Shown one piece after another: positions 26,448 to 34,162 of a DNA stretch of 52,237 nt. The position numbers and the translations under genes are program-made. Under the pieces are notes generated by a model that saw only the letters and a program-made list of their open reading frames with translations, was not told the origin of the DNA and made no database searches. The stretch comes from an uncultured Acidovorax sp. (GTDB taxonomy: Bacteria > Pseudomonadota > Gammaproteobacteria > Burkholderiales > Burkholderiaceae_C): contig CAJYHL010000070.1 of the NCBI GenBank assembly GCA_913774625.1, forward strand, positions 1 to 52,237. Reading direction: 5' to 3'. Numbering within the stretch: position 1 is the first letter of the stretch; the number at the start of each line of letters is the position of its first letter.

Positions 26448-26879
26448 ATGCTCGACAAGATGACCGAACGACTGGACTTCCACGGCAACGCGCTGCTGCT
26501 GCGTTCCGAGCGCCAGCGCGCCATCGCGAGCAACATCGCCAACGCCGACACGCCCGGCTACGTGGCGCGCGACTTCAAGTTCGCCGATGCGCTGCGCGAA
26601 GTCACGAACGCCTCCGACCCGTCCTCCGAGCGCAGCCAGCTGCGCGCGCAGAGCACGAGCGATCCGCGCCACATTCCGCTGCCGGCCACCGACATGGGCA
26701 GTTTCTCGGGCGGCACGCTGGGCTACGCCATGCAGACGCAGCCGAGCCTGGACAACAACACCGTGGACATGGACCGCGAGCGCGCCGCCTTCGTGGACAA
26801 CGCCGTGCGCTACGAGGCCACGCTGCGCTTCATCAACGGCAATGCCAAGACCATGCTGAGCGCCATCCAGGGCCAGTAG
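26448..26879 (+). CDS. flgB: Flagellar proximal rod protein FlgB
   Basis: A 143-residue rod subunit exported by the type III apparatus. The N-terminal rod signature is RQRAIASNIANADTPGYVARDFKF, and the C-terminal helix carries NNTVDMDRERAAFVDNAVRYEATLRFIN. The start at 26448 is preceded by GAGCGAGGA; the frame stays open far upstream but that part has no family match. First gene of the flgBCDEFGH run. Confidence 0.96.
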   Translation: MLDKMTERLDFHGNALLLRSERQRAIASNIANADTPGYVARDFKFADALREVTNASDPSSERSQLRAQSTSDPRHIPLPATDMGSFSGGTLGYAMQTQPSLDNNTVDMDRERAAFVDNAVRYEATLRFINGNAKTMLSAIQGQ

Positions 26880-26926
26880 CCGGATAGCCGCACCCCGAAC
26901 AGCCCCCCAGGAAAAGCGAAGCCGCC

Positions 26927-27331
26927 ATGTCGATGTTCTCCATCTTCAACGTCTCGTCGAGCGCGATCAGCGCCCAGTCGCAGCGCCTCAACGTGGTGGC
27001 CAGCAACTTGGCCAACGTGGATGCCGTGGCCGGCCCGGACGGCCAGGCGTACAAGGCGCGCCAGGTGGTGTTCCAGACCACGCCCATGGGCGCCGAAAGC
27101 TCGGCCGGCGTGCGCGTGAGCTCCATCCAGGAAAGCCAGGTGCCGGGCCGCCGCGAGCTCGACCCGAGCAACCCGTCCGCCGACGCGGACGGATACGTGA
27201 CGCATTCCAACGTGAACGCGGTGGAGGAGATGGTCAACATGATCTCCGCCTCGCGCTCCTACCAGAACAACGTCGAGGTGATGAACACCGCCAAGACGCT
27301 GCTGCTCAAGACCCTGCAGATGGGCCAGTGA
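26927..27331 (+). CDS. flgC: Flagellar proximal rod protein FlgC
   Basis: A 134-residue rod protein. The N-terminal SSSAISAQSQRLNVVASNLANVDAV matches the axial-family signature, and the C-terminus SNVNAVEEMVNMISASRSYQNNVEVMNTAKTLLLKTLQMG is the matching D0 helix. Placed 47 bases after flgB with AGGAAAAG ahead of the start. Confidence 0.97.
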   Translation: MSMFSIFNVSSSAISAQSQRLNVVASNLANVDAVAGPDGQAYKARQVVFQTTPMGAESSAGVRVSSIQESQVPGRRELDPSNPSADADGYVTHSNVNAVEEMVNMISASRSYQNNVEVMNTAKTLLLKTLQMGQ

Positions 27332-27378
27332 GCCTGCACGCCACCGCCCGGCACGCCTTAAGCCCGAAAGACCGCACC

Positions 27379-28056
27379 ATGATCCTCCCCGCCGTTGGTT
27401 CCTCCACCGCCACCACCGCCGTCAACTCCGGCAGTTCCGCCACCGGCAGCTCCGCCAATTCCACGACGGACCCGGCCGCCATGCAGGACCGGTTCCTGAA
27501 GCTGCTGGTCGCGCAGCTGAACAACCAGGATCCGATGAACCCGCTGGACAACGCGCAGATGACCTCGCAGATGGCGCAGATCAACACGGTCTCGGGCATC
27601 CAGACGCTGAACCAGACCATGCAGTCCATGGCCGCGCAGTTCGCCACCATGCAGACGCTGCAGGGCACGCAGATGATCGGCCGCTCGGTGCTGGCCGAGG
27701 GCAACAAGCTCAGCACCTCCAGCGGCGTGAGCAAGGGCCAGTTCGAGCTGTCCAGCGCAGCCGCCGACACGCGCGTGGAGATCGTCTCCCCCGGCGGCGT
27801 GGTGGTGGGCACGGTGGAGATGGGCGCACAGGAAAAGGGCCGCCAGTCCTTCCAGTGGGATTCCAGCAAGTACGCAGGCGATGTCTCCACCCTCAGCTTC
27901 CGCGTCGCCGCCAGCGCCACGGACGGCACGGCCGTGCAGGCCACGGCGCTGCAGGCCGCCAAGGTCACCGGCACGGGCTCGAACAACGGTGCGCTCACGC
28001 TCACGCTCGATACCGGCGACACGGTGGGCTACGACCAGATCCGCGCGGTGCTCTGA
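27379..28056 (+). CDS. flgD: Hook assembly scaffold FlgD
   Basis: A 225-residue hook cap protein that polymerises FlgE and is then discarded. The N-terminal block DRFLKLLVAQLNNQDPMNPLDNAQMTSQMAQIN is diagnostic. The rest has the FlgD Ig-like and tudor-like parts (VEIVSPGGVVVGTVEMG; FQWDSSKYAGDVSTLSF). I chose ATG 27379. A GTG 17 codons upstream overlaps the flgC stop and is the alternative. Confidence 0.95.
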   Translation: MILPAVGSSTATTAVNSGSSATGSSANSTTDPAAMQDRFLKLLVAQLNNQDPMNPLDNAQMTSQMAQINTVSGIQTLNQTMQSMAAQFATMQTLQGTQMIGRSVLAEGNKLSTSSGVSKGQFELSSAAADTRVEIVSPGGVVVGTVEMGAQEKGRQSFQWDSSKYAGDVSTLSFRVAASATDGTAVQATALQAAKVTGTGSNNGALTLTLDTGDTVGYDQIRAVL

Positions 28057-28112
28057 CCGAGCGCCAGCCCACCCGACCCTCCGCATTCATCCGCCCCCCG
28101 TAGGAGCACATC

Positions 28113-29369
28113 ATGAGTTTCCAGCAAGGCCTCTCCGGGCTGAACGCCTCCAGCAAGAACCTGGACGTGATCGGCCACAACATCGCCAACTCCGGCACCA
28201 CCGGCTTCAAGTCCTCGCGCGCCGAATTCGCCGAACTGGTGGCCAGCGCCATCGGATCGGCCGGCGGCAACAATTCAGGCATCGGCGTGGAAGTGGCGGC
28301 CACGGCCCAGCAGTTCAACCAGGGCAACCTCACGGTCACCGGCAACAGCATGGACGTGGCCATCAACGGCAACGGCTTCTTCACCCTGCAGCAGACCGAT
28401 GGCTCGCGCGCCTATACCCGCGCCGGCAACTTCAAGCTGGACACCAACGGCAACGTGGTCACCAACAACGGCGCCAAGGTGATGGGCTACACGGTCGATC
28501 CGATCACCAACCAGCGCACCGCCAGCAGCGTCGTGCCCCTGCAGTTCCCGACCTCGGCCCCCATTCCGGCCAAGCAGACCAGCCTCATCACGGCCTCGTT
28601 CAACCTCGACGCGCGCGCCGTCAACGCAGCGGGCGACCCCACGGCCAGCCCGCCCGTCGCCGCCACGCCGCGCGCCACCTACGGCACCTCGATCAACGTC
28701 TATGACGCGCAGGGCGTCGCCAAGCCGGTGAGCCTGTACTTCTCGAAGAATTCCGCCAACACCTGGGACGTGTACGACTCGCTCGACACCACCGCCACGC
28801 CGGTCGGGCAGATCAAGTTCGACGGCAACGGCGCCATCACCGCCCCGGTCGCTCCGCCGCCGGCCAGCGGCTTCTCGCTGCCGCTGACCATCGCGCCCAG
28901 CCCGCCCAACCCCAACGGCCTGGCGCCCTACCAGGTGCAGGTGCAGCTGAGCAACGTGACGCAGTTCGGCCAGAAGTTCGCCGTGTCCGACCTCAAGCAG
29001 GACGGCTACACCTCGGGCCAGCTCACGGGCATCAACATCGAGAACAACGGCATGGTCATGACGCGCTACTCCAACGGCGTGACCCGCGCCGAAGGCCAGA
29101 TCGCGCTGGCCACCTTCCGCAACACGCAGGGCCTGTCCGACGTGGGCAACAACAGCTGGGTGGAGACCTACAAGTCCGGCCAGCCCGTGCTGGGCACGCC
29201 CACCGACGGCAACCTGGGTGCGCTGCGCTCGGGCGCGCTGGAAGACTCCAACGTGGACCTGACGGGCGAGCTGGTGAACATGATGACCGCGCAGCGCAAC
29301 TACCAGGCCAACGCCCAGACCATCAAGACGCAGGACCAGGTGATGTCCACCCTGGTCAACCTGCGCTGA
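28113..29369 (+). CDS. flgE: Flagellar hook protein FlgE
   Basis: A 418-residue hook subunit. The N-terminal SFQQGLSGLNASSKNLDVIGHNIANSGTTGFKSSRAEFAEL and the C-terminal EDSNVDLTGELVNMMTAQRNYQANAQTIKTQDQVMSTLVNLR are typical axial-protein ends. The FlgE D2 domain lies in the middle with Pro-rich loops (APPPASGFSLP). The ribosome site TAGGAG precedes the start. It is close to enteric FlgE in length. Confidence 0.97.
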   Translation: MSFQQGLSGLNASSKNLDVIGHNIANSGTTGFKSSRAEFAELVASAIGSAGGNNSGIGVEVAATAQQFNQGNLTVTGNSMDVAINGNGFFTLQQTDGSRAYTRAGNFKLDTNGNVVTNNGAKVMGYTVDPITNQRTASSVVPLQFPTSAPIPAKQTSLITASFNLDARAVNAAGDPTASPPVAATPRATYGTSINVYDAQGVAKPVSLYFSKNSANTWDVYDSLDTTATPVGQIKFDGNGAITAPVAPPPASGFSLPLTIAPSPPNPNGLAPYQVQVQLSNVTQFGQKFAVSDLKQDGYTSGQLTGINIENNGMVMTRYSNGVTRAEGQIALATFRNTQGLSDVGNNSWVETYKSGQPVLGTPTDGNLGALRSGALEDSNVDLTGELVNMMTAQRNYQANAQTIKTQDQVMSTLVNLR

Positions 29370-29415
29370 CGTCCGGCCCGCAGCAGCCCCCATCGCCCCC
29401 TGAAGGAGACACCGC

Positions 29416-30156
29416 ATGGATCGCATGATCTACACCTCCATGACCGGCGCCAGCGCCGCCTCTCATCGGCAGGCGGTGCTGGCCAACAACCTGGCCAACG
29501 TCTCCACCACGGGCTTCCGGGCGCAGATGTCCACCTTCCGCTCGGTGCCCATCCAGGGCGGCGGCTCCACCACCCGCGTGTTCGGCCTGGAGGCCACCTC
29601 GGGCTACGACGACACGGCCGGCCCGGTGCAGCGCACCGGACGCAACCTGGACGCCATGGCCGTGGGCAACACCTGGTTCGCCGTGCAGGGCCTGGACGGC
29701 ACCGAGGCCTACACCCGCGCCGGCTCCTTCGAGACGACCGCCACCGGCCAGCTGGTCACGCGCTCCGGCCTGCCCGTGCTCTCCGACGCCGGCGGCCCGA
29801 TCGAGCTGCCGCCCGGGGCCGACGTGACCATCGGTGCCGACGGCACGCTCACCGCCACCATCGCCGGCCAGCGCCCGCAGGCCGTGGGCCGGCTGAAGCT
29901 GGTCACGCCCACGGCGGAAGACCCGCTCAAGCGCGGCGACGACACCCTGTTCCGCACCACCTCGGGGGACCCCATCCCCACCGACCAGAACGCCCGCGTG
30001 CTCGCCGGCGCCACCGAAGGCTCCAACGTCAATGCGGTGGCCTGCATGGTCGGAATGATCGAGGCCTCGCGCCAGTTCGAGCAGCAGACCCGCCTGCTGC
30101 AGGCGGCCGAAACCGACGACAAGAGCGCCGCCCAGCTGCTGAGCCTGAACGGCTGA
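29416..30156 (+). CDS. flgF: Flagellar proximal rod protein FlgF
   Basis: A 246-residue rod protein of the FlgF/FlgG group. It starts MDRMIYTSMTGASAASHRQAVLANNLANVSTTGFRAQ and ends with EGSNVNAVACMVGMIEASRQFEQQTRLLQAAE. FlgF is shorter than FlgE and, with FlgB, FlgC and FlgG, forms the drive shaft. GAAGGAG lies 7 bases ahead of the start. flgG follows after 46 bases. Confidence 0.97.
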   Translation: MDRMIYTSMTGASAASHRQAVLANNLANVSTTGFRAQMSTFRSVPIQGGGSTTRVFGLEATSGYDDTAGPVQRTGRNLDAMAVGNTWFAVQGLDGTEAYTRAGSFETTATGQLVTRSGLPVLSDAGGPIELPPGADVTIGADGTLTATIAGQRPQAVGRLKLVTPTAEDPLKRGDDTLFRTTSGDPIPTDQNARVLAGATEGSNVNAVACMVGMIEASRQFEQQTRLLQAAETDDKSAAQLLSLNG

Positions 30157-30202
30157 CATGCCGCCCCGCCAGCCCCACACCCGATAGCCACCAGGACCCG
30201 CC

Positions 30203-30985
30203 ATGATCAATTCCCTCTGGATCGCCAAGACCGGCATGAGCGCCCAGCAGACGCAGCTGGACGTGATCTCCCACAACCTGGCCAACGTCTCCACCAACGG
30301 CTACAAGCGCAACAACGCGGTGTTCGAAGACCTGATCTACCAGAACTTGCGCCAGGTCGGCTCGCAGACCACCGAGCAGAACCAGTTGCCCACCGGCCTG
30401 CATCTGGGCCTGGGCGTGCGCACCGTGGCCACCAGCCGCAACTTCACGCAGGGCACCCTGCAGCAGACGGGCAACCGGCTGGACGTGGCGATCAACGGCA
30501 ACGGCTTCTTCGAGGTCACCATGCCCGACGGCACCCTGGGCTACACCCGCGACGGCTCCTTCCAGCTCGACTCGCAGGGCCGGATCGTCAACTCCAACGG
30601 CCTGCCGGTGGCCAACGGCATCACCGTGCCGCCCAACGCCACCAGCATCGACATCAGCGAAAGCGGCGTCGTCACCGCCCTGATCCCGGGCAACACGCAG
30701 CCGCAGCAGCTGGGTTCGCTGGCCATGGCCAGCTTCATCAACGCCGCCGGCCTGGAGCCGGTGGGCCAGAACCTCTACAAGGAATCGGCCGCTTCCGGCC
30801 AGCCCCAGCAGGGCACGCCCGGCACCAACGGCCTGGGCGTGGTGCGCCAGGGCTTCGTGGAAGCTTCCAACGTCAACGTGGTGGAAGAGCTGGTGACCAT
30901 GATCCAGACCCAGCGCGCCTACGAGATGAATTCCAAGGCCATCCAGACCTCCGACCAGATGCTGGCCAAGCTCGCGCAGCTGTGA
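30203..30985 (+). CDS. flgG: Flagellar distal rod protein FlgG
   Basis: A 260-residue distal rod protein, the size typical of the family. Start MINSLWIAKTGMSAQQTQLDVISHNLANVSTNGYKRN and C-terminal VEASNVNVVEELVTMIQTQRAYEMNSKAIQTSDQMLAKLAQL are diagnostic. The P and L rings assemble around this part of the rod, and the ring genes follow directly. Confidence 0.98.
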   Translation: MINSLWIAKTGMSAQQTQLDVISHNLANVSTNGYKRNNAVFEDLIYQNLRQVGSQTTEQNQLPTGLHLGLGVRTVATSRNFTQGTLQQTGNRLDVAINGNGFFEVTMPDGTLGYTRDGSFQLDSQGRIVNSNGLPVANGITVPPNATSIDISESGVVTALIPGNTQPQQLGSLAMASFINAAGLEPVGQNLYKESAASGQPQQGTPGTNGLGVVRQGFVEASNVNVVEELVTMIQTQRAYEMNSKAIQTSDQMLAKLAQL

Positions 30986-31031
30986 CGCGCGCCCGCCCTG
31001 CCTTCCGGCCCCGCTCCCAAGGAATACGACC

Positions 31032-31727
31032 ATGAACCGCCTCCTCGCCATCGCCCTGCGCCTGGGCGCCGCCTTCGGCCTGCTCGCCGCAGCCACCGGC
31101 TGCGCCCCTCTGAACCCGTCGCCTCCGGTCGATCTGGTGTCCACCGCGCCGCCCGTGATCGCCCCGCCGCCCCTGCCCACGGGCCCGGCCACCGGCAGCC
31201 TGTTCCACGCGGCGAGCTACCGCCCCACGTTCGAAGACCGACGCGCGCGCCTGGTGGGCGACGTGGTCACCATCCAGATCGTGGAGAACGTGTCGGCCAA
31301 GCAGAATTCCACCTCCACCGTGGGCCGCACGTCGGACACCAAGTCCGGCATCACCGCGCTGCCCTTCACGGGCGGCGGCATGCTGGGCAAGCTGGGCGTG
31401 GGCGCCAGCAGCAGCAATGCCTTCTCGGGCAAGGGCGGCACCGAAAGCACCAACACCTTCACCGGCACCATCACCACCACGGTGGTCGAGGTGCTGCCCA
31501 ACGGCCATCTGGTGGTGGCCGGCGAAAAGCAGATCGGCGTGAACGAGAACGTGGACGTGATGCGCTTCTCGGGCACCGTGGACCCGCGCTCGCTGCAGCC
31601 TGGCAGCGTGGTCAGCTCCACGCTGGTGGCCAATGCGCGCCTGCAGTCGCGCGGCCGCGGCGCCCAGGGCGAGGCCCAGGCCATGGGCTGGCTGTCCCGC
31701 GCGTTCAATTCCGTCGCGCCTTTCTGA
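31032..31727 (+). CDS. flgH: Flagellar L-ring lipoprotein FlgH
   Basis: A 231-residue outer-membrane ring lipoprotein. The signal ends in a lipobox-like AAATGC with lipid-bearing Cys24. Mature features are LVGDVVTIQIVENVSAKQNSTSTVGR, the Gly/Ser/Asn-rich middle and VLPNGHLVVAGEKQIGVNENVDVMRFSGTVDPRSL. A strong terminator at 31769-31807 follows, so flgH is the last gene of the flgB transcript unless there is readthrough. Confidence 0.96.
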   Translation: MNRLLAIALRLGAAFGLLAAATGCAPLNPSPPVDLVSTAPPVIAPPPLPTGPATGSLFHAASYRPTFEDRRARLVGDVVTIQIVENVSAKQNSTSTVGRTSDTKSGITALPFTGGGMLGKLGVGASSSNAFSGKGGTESTNTFTGTITTTVVEVLPNGHLVVAGEKQIGVNENVDVMRFSGTVDPRSLQPGSVVSSTLVANARLQSRGRGAQGEAQAMGWLSRAFNSVAPF

Positions 31728-31768
31728 CACGCATTTCTGACGTACCCACCCAAGCTCTCGGACCCATA

Positions 31769-31807
31769 GCGGCCAGCGCCCTTGAACAGGGCGCTGGCCG
31801 CTTTTTT
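31769..31807 (+). terminator. Rho-independent terminator between flgH and flgI
   Basis: A perfect 13-bp GC-rich stem (31769-31781 with 31789-31801), a 7-base loop and six T. Unusual because flgH and flgI are often cotranscribed. It splits the flg run into flgBCDEFGH and flgIJKL. Confidence 0.92.
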
Positions 31808-31839
31808 GTGTAGAAGCGCAGGCGGCCGCAGCGCCCCGG

Positions 31840-31877
31840 CCGCCATTGCCGCCGATGGCAATCGGCGGCAATGGCGG
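31840..31877. repeat. Strong 17-bp-arm hairpin in the flgI leader
   Basis: Arms 31840-31856 and 31861-31877 are perfectly complementary around a GGCA loop. A TTTTT run comes 14 bases later (31892-31896), too far for a normal terminator. It could be a second terminator-like element, an RNA-stabilising hairpin, or a control structure for flgI. Confidence 0.75.
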
Positions 31878-31934
31878 GTGAACCGGCGTCTTTTTGGGGA
31901 TTCTTCGAAACGCCCGGCTTTCACAATCGACGGC

Positions 31935-33104
31935 ATGAAAGCCCTGTCCGCCCCCACCGCCTTCGGCACGCTGCGCCAAGCCGCCTCGCAGCGCACGCGC
32001 TTCGTGCTGGCATCGCTCGCGGTGGCGCTGGGCTCGCTGCTCGCCGCCCAGCCCGCGCAGGCGCTGCGCATCAAGGAACTGGCCGCCGTGCAGGGCGTGC
32101 GCAGCAACCAGCTGACCGGCTACGGGCTGGTGGTGGGCCTGGACGGCACGGGCGACCAGACCACGCAGATGCCCTTCACCACGCAGGCCATGTCCAACTA
32201 CCTGCAGCAGATGGGCATCAGCCTGCCGCCGGGCACCACGGCGCCCCAGCTCAAGAACGTGGCGACGGTGATCGTCACCGCGCAGCTGCCGGCCTTCGCG
32301 CAGCCGGGCCAGACCATCGACGTGGTCGTGTCCTCCATGGGCAACGCCAAGTCGCTCAAGGGCGGCACGCTGATCGCCACGCCGCTGCGCGGCGCCGACG
32401 GCGAGATCTACGCGCTGGCCCAGGGCAACCTGGTGATCGCCGGCGCCGGCGCCGCCGCGGGCGGCAGCAAGGTGCAGATCAACCACCTGAGCGCGGGGCG
32501 CATTCCCGACGGCGCACAGGTCGAACGCTCGGTGCCTACGCCGCTCAACGACGGCGACACCATCAGCCTGGACCTGAACGCCTCGGACTTCCAGACCGCC
32601 CGCAAGGTGGCCCAGACCATCAACAGCCGCCTGGGCCCGGGCACGGCCACCGCGATGGACGGCCGCACGGTGAAGGTACGCGCCCCGCAGGACCCGGGCG
32701 GCCGCGTGAACTTCATCGCCGAGCTCGAAGAGCTGCCCGTGCCCGATTCGATTCCCTCCGCCAAGGTGGTCATCAACGCCCGCACCGGCTCCATCGTGCT
32801 GAACCAGGCCGTGACGCTGGGGCCCTGCGCCATCGCGCACGGCAACCTGTCCATCAGCATCAGTTCGACGCCGGTCATCAGCCAGCCCGGAGCGCTGTCG
32901 CAAGGCCAGACGGTGGTGGAGCAAAAGAGCGACATCCAGGTCAAGCAGGACGGCGGCAAGGTGCTGCAGCTGCCCGCCTCGCCGCAGCTGGCCGACGTGG
33001 TGCGCGCGCTCAACACGCTGGGCGCCACGCCGCAGGACCTGCTGGCCATCCTGCAGGCCATCAAGGCCGCGGGTGCGCTCAACGCCGAGCTGGAGGTCAT
33101 CTGA
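31935..33104 (+). CDS. flgI: Flagellar P-ring protein FlgI
   Basis: A 389-residue periplasmic P-ring subunit. The signal peptide is clear (RFVLASLAVALGSLLAAQPAQA, cleavage before LRIKELA). Then comes the family hallmark VQGVRSNQLTGYGLVVGLDGTGDQTTQMPFTTQAMSNYLQQMG and a C-terminal LADVVRALNTLGATPQDLLAILQAIKAAGALNAELEVI. I chose 31935 because it starts a normal signal peptide; the frame extends upstream through the hairpins. A CACAAT box sits 8 bases ahead of the ATG, so a very short or absent leader is possible. FlgA assists its assembly. Confidence 0.96.
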   Translation: MKALSAPTAFGTLRQAASQRTRFVLASLAVALGSLLAAQPAQALRIKELAAVQGVRSNQLTGYGLVVGLDGTGDQTTQMPFTTQAMSNYLQQMGISLPPGTTAPQLKNVATVIVTAQLPAFAQPGQTIDVVVSSMGNAKSLKGGTLIATPLRGADGEIYALAQGNLVIAGAGAAAGGSKVQINHLSAGRIPDGAQVERSVPTPLNDGDTISLDLNASDFQTARKVAQTINSRLGPGTATAMDGRTVKVRAPQDPGGRVNFIAELEELPVPDSIPSAKVVINARTGSIVLNQAVTLGPCAIAHGNLSISISSTPVISQPGALSQGQTVVEQKSDIQVKQDGGKVLQLPASPQLADVVRALNTLGATPQDLLAILQAIKAAGALNAELEVI

Positions 33105-33188
33105 TGAACAAGACGCCCGCAGCCCTCTTCCGCCGTCCCCGCGCCGCCTGCCGGCGGCCGGGCCGCTGACCCGACGCAGGAGCGCGCC

Positions 33189-34145
33189 ATGGCTTTCTCC
33201 GCCCTGTCCTCATCGACACCCGCCGCGAACGGCCAGCAGGCGCTGGCGGTGGACTCGCGTTCGCTCAACGCGCTGAAAATGCAGGCCGGCAAGAACGATC
33301 CGGCCGCCGCCAAGGAAACCGCCAAGCAGTTCGAATCGCTCTTCATGCGCGAGATGATCAAGAGCATGCGCGAGGCGACGATGAAGTCCGGGCTGCTCGA
33401 AGGCGCCGAGGGCAACATGGCCAGCGACATGTTCGACCAGCAGCTGTCGGTGCAGATGTCGGGCCGCCCCGGCGGGCTTTCCGAGGCCATCCAGCGCCAG
33501 TTGACCAGGCAGATGGGCGGCGATGCCGAGGCCACGCTGGTGCCCGGCTCCACCCTGGGACTGGACGCCAACCTGCGCCTGCGCAGCAGCGGCGTGCGTG
33601 CGCCCGCCACCTCCGCGCCGAGCGATGCGGCCGCGCCCGCGCCCAAGGGCCGCGACAAGTTCGTGCAGCACCACCGCGCCGCCGCCGAGCGCGTGGCGCA
33701 GGAAAGCGGCATTCCCGCCAGCTTCATGCTGGGCCAGGCCGGCCACGAGACCGGCTGGGGCCGCGCCGAGATCCGCACCAAGGACGGCAGCAACTCCTTC
33801 AACCTGTTCGGCATCAAGGCCGGCAAAGGCTGGACGGGCAAGGTGGCCGAGGTCACCACCACCGAATACGTGGGCGGCGTGCCGCGCAAGGTCACGGCCA
33901 AGTTCCGCGCCTACGACTCCTACGAGGATTCGTTCAAGGACTACGCCAACCTGATCAACGACAACCCGCGCTACGAGAAGGCCCGTGCCAAGACGCATTC
34001 GGCCGTCGCCTACGCATCGGAACTGCAGAAGGCCGGCTACGCCACCGACCCGCAGTACGCGCACAAGCTCAGCCGCGCCATCCAGAGCACGCTGAACGTG
34101 GCGCCCACCAGCGTGGCGCGCAACGCATCGCAGACGCAGGTCTGA
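33189..34145 (+). CDS. flgJ: Rod cap and peptidoglycan hydrolase FlgJ
   Basis: A 318-residue bifunctional protein. The N-terminal rod-binding domain (about 30-110) has AKQFESLFMREMIKSMREATMKSGLLEG and MASDMFDQQLSVQMS. The C-terminal glucosaminidase domain (about 155-305) has IPASFMLGQAGHETGWGRAEI with the expected catalytic Glu near residue 186, then NLFGIKAGKGWTG. It opens the cell wall for the growing rod. The start at 33189 follows CAGGAGCG. Confidence 0.96.
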   Translation: MAFSALSSSTPAANGQQALAVDSRSLNALKMQAGKNDPAAAKETAKQFESLFMREMIKSMREATMKSGLLEGAEGNMASDMFDQQLSVQMSGRPGGLSEAIQRQLTRQMGGDAEATLVPGSTLGLDANLRLRSSGVRAPATSAPSDAAAPAPKGRDKFVQHHRAAAERVAQESGIPASFMLGQAGHETGWGRAEIRTKDGSNSFNLFGIKAGKGWTGKVAEVTTTEYVGGVPRKVTAKFRAYDSYEDSFKDYANLINDNPRYEKARAKTHSAVAYASELQKAGYATDPQYAHKLSRAIQSTLNVAPTSVARNASQTQV

Positions 34146-34162
34146 CCCGGACGGACTGACCC

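Noticed and set aside
33104-33169. A 21-codon frame whose ATG overlaps the flgI stop (ATGA)
   Set aside because: It is Arg/Pro/Ala-rich with no family match and lies in a short GC-rich spacer. Overlap of start and stop is common by chance at this GC content.
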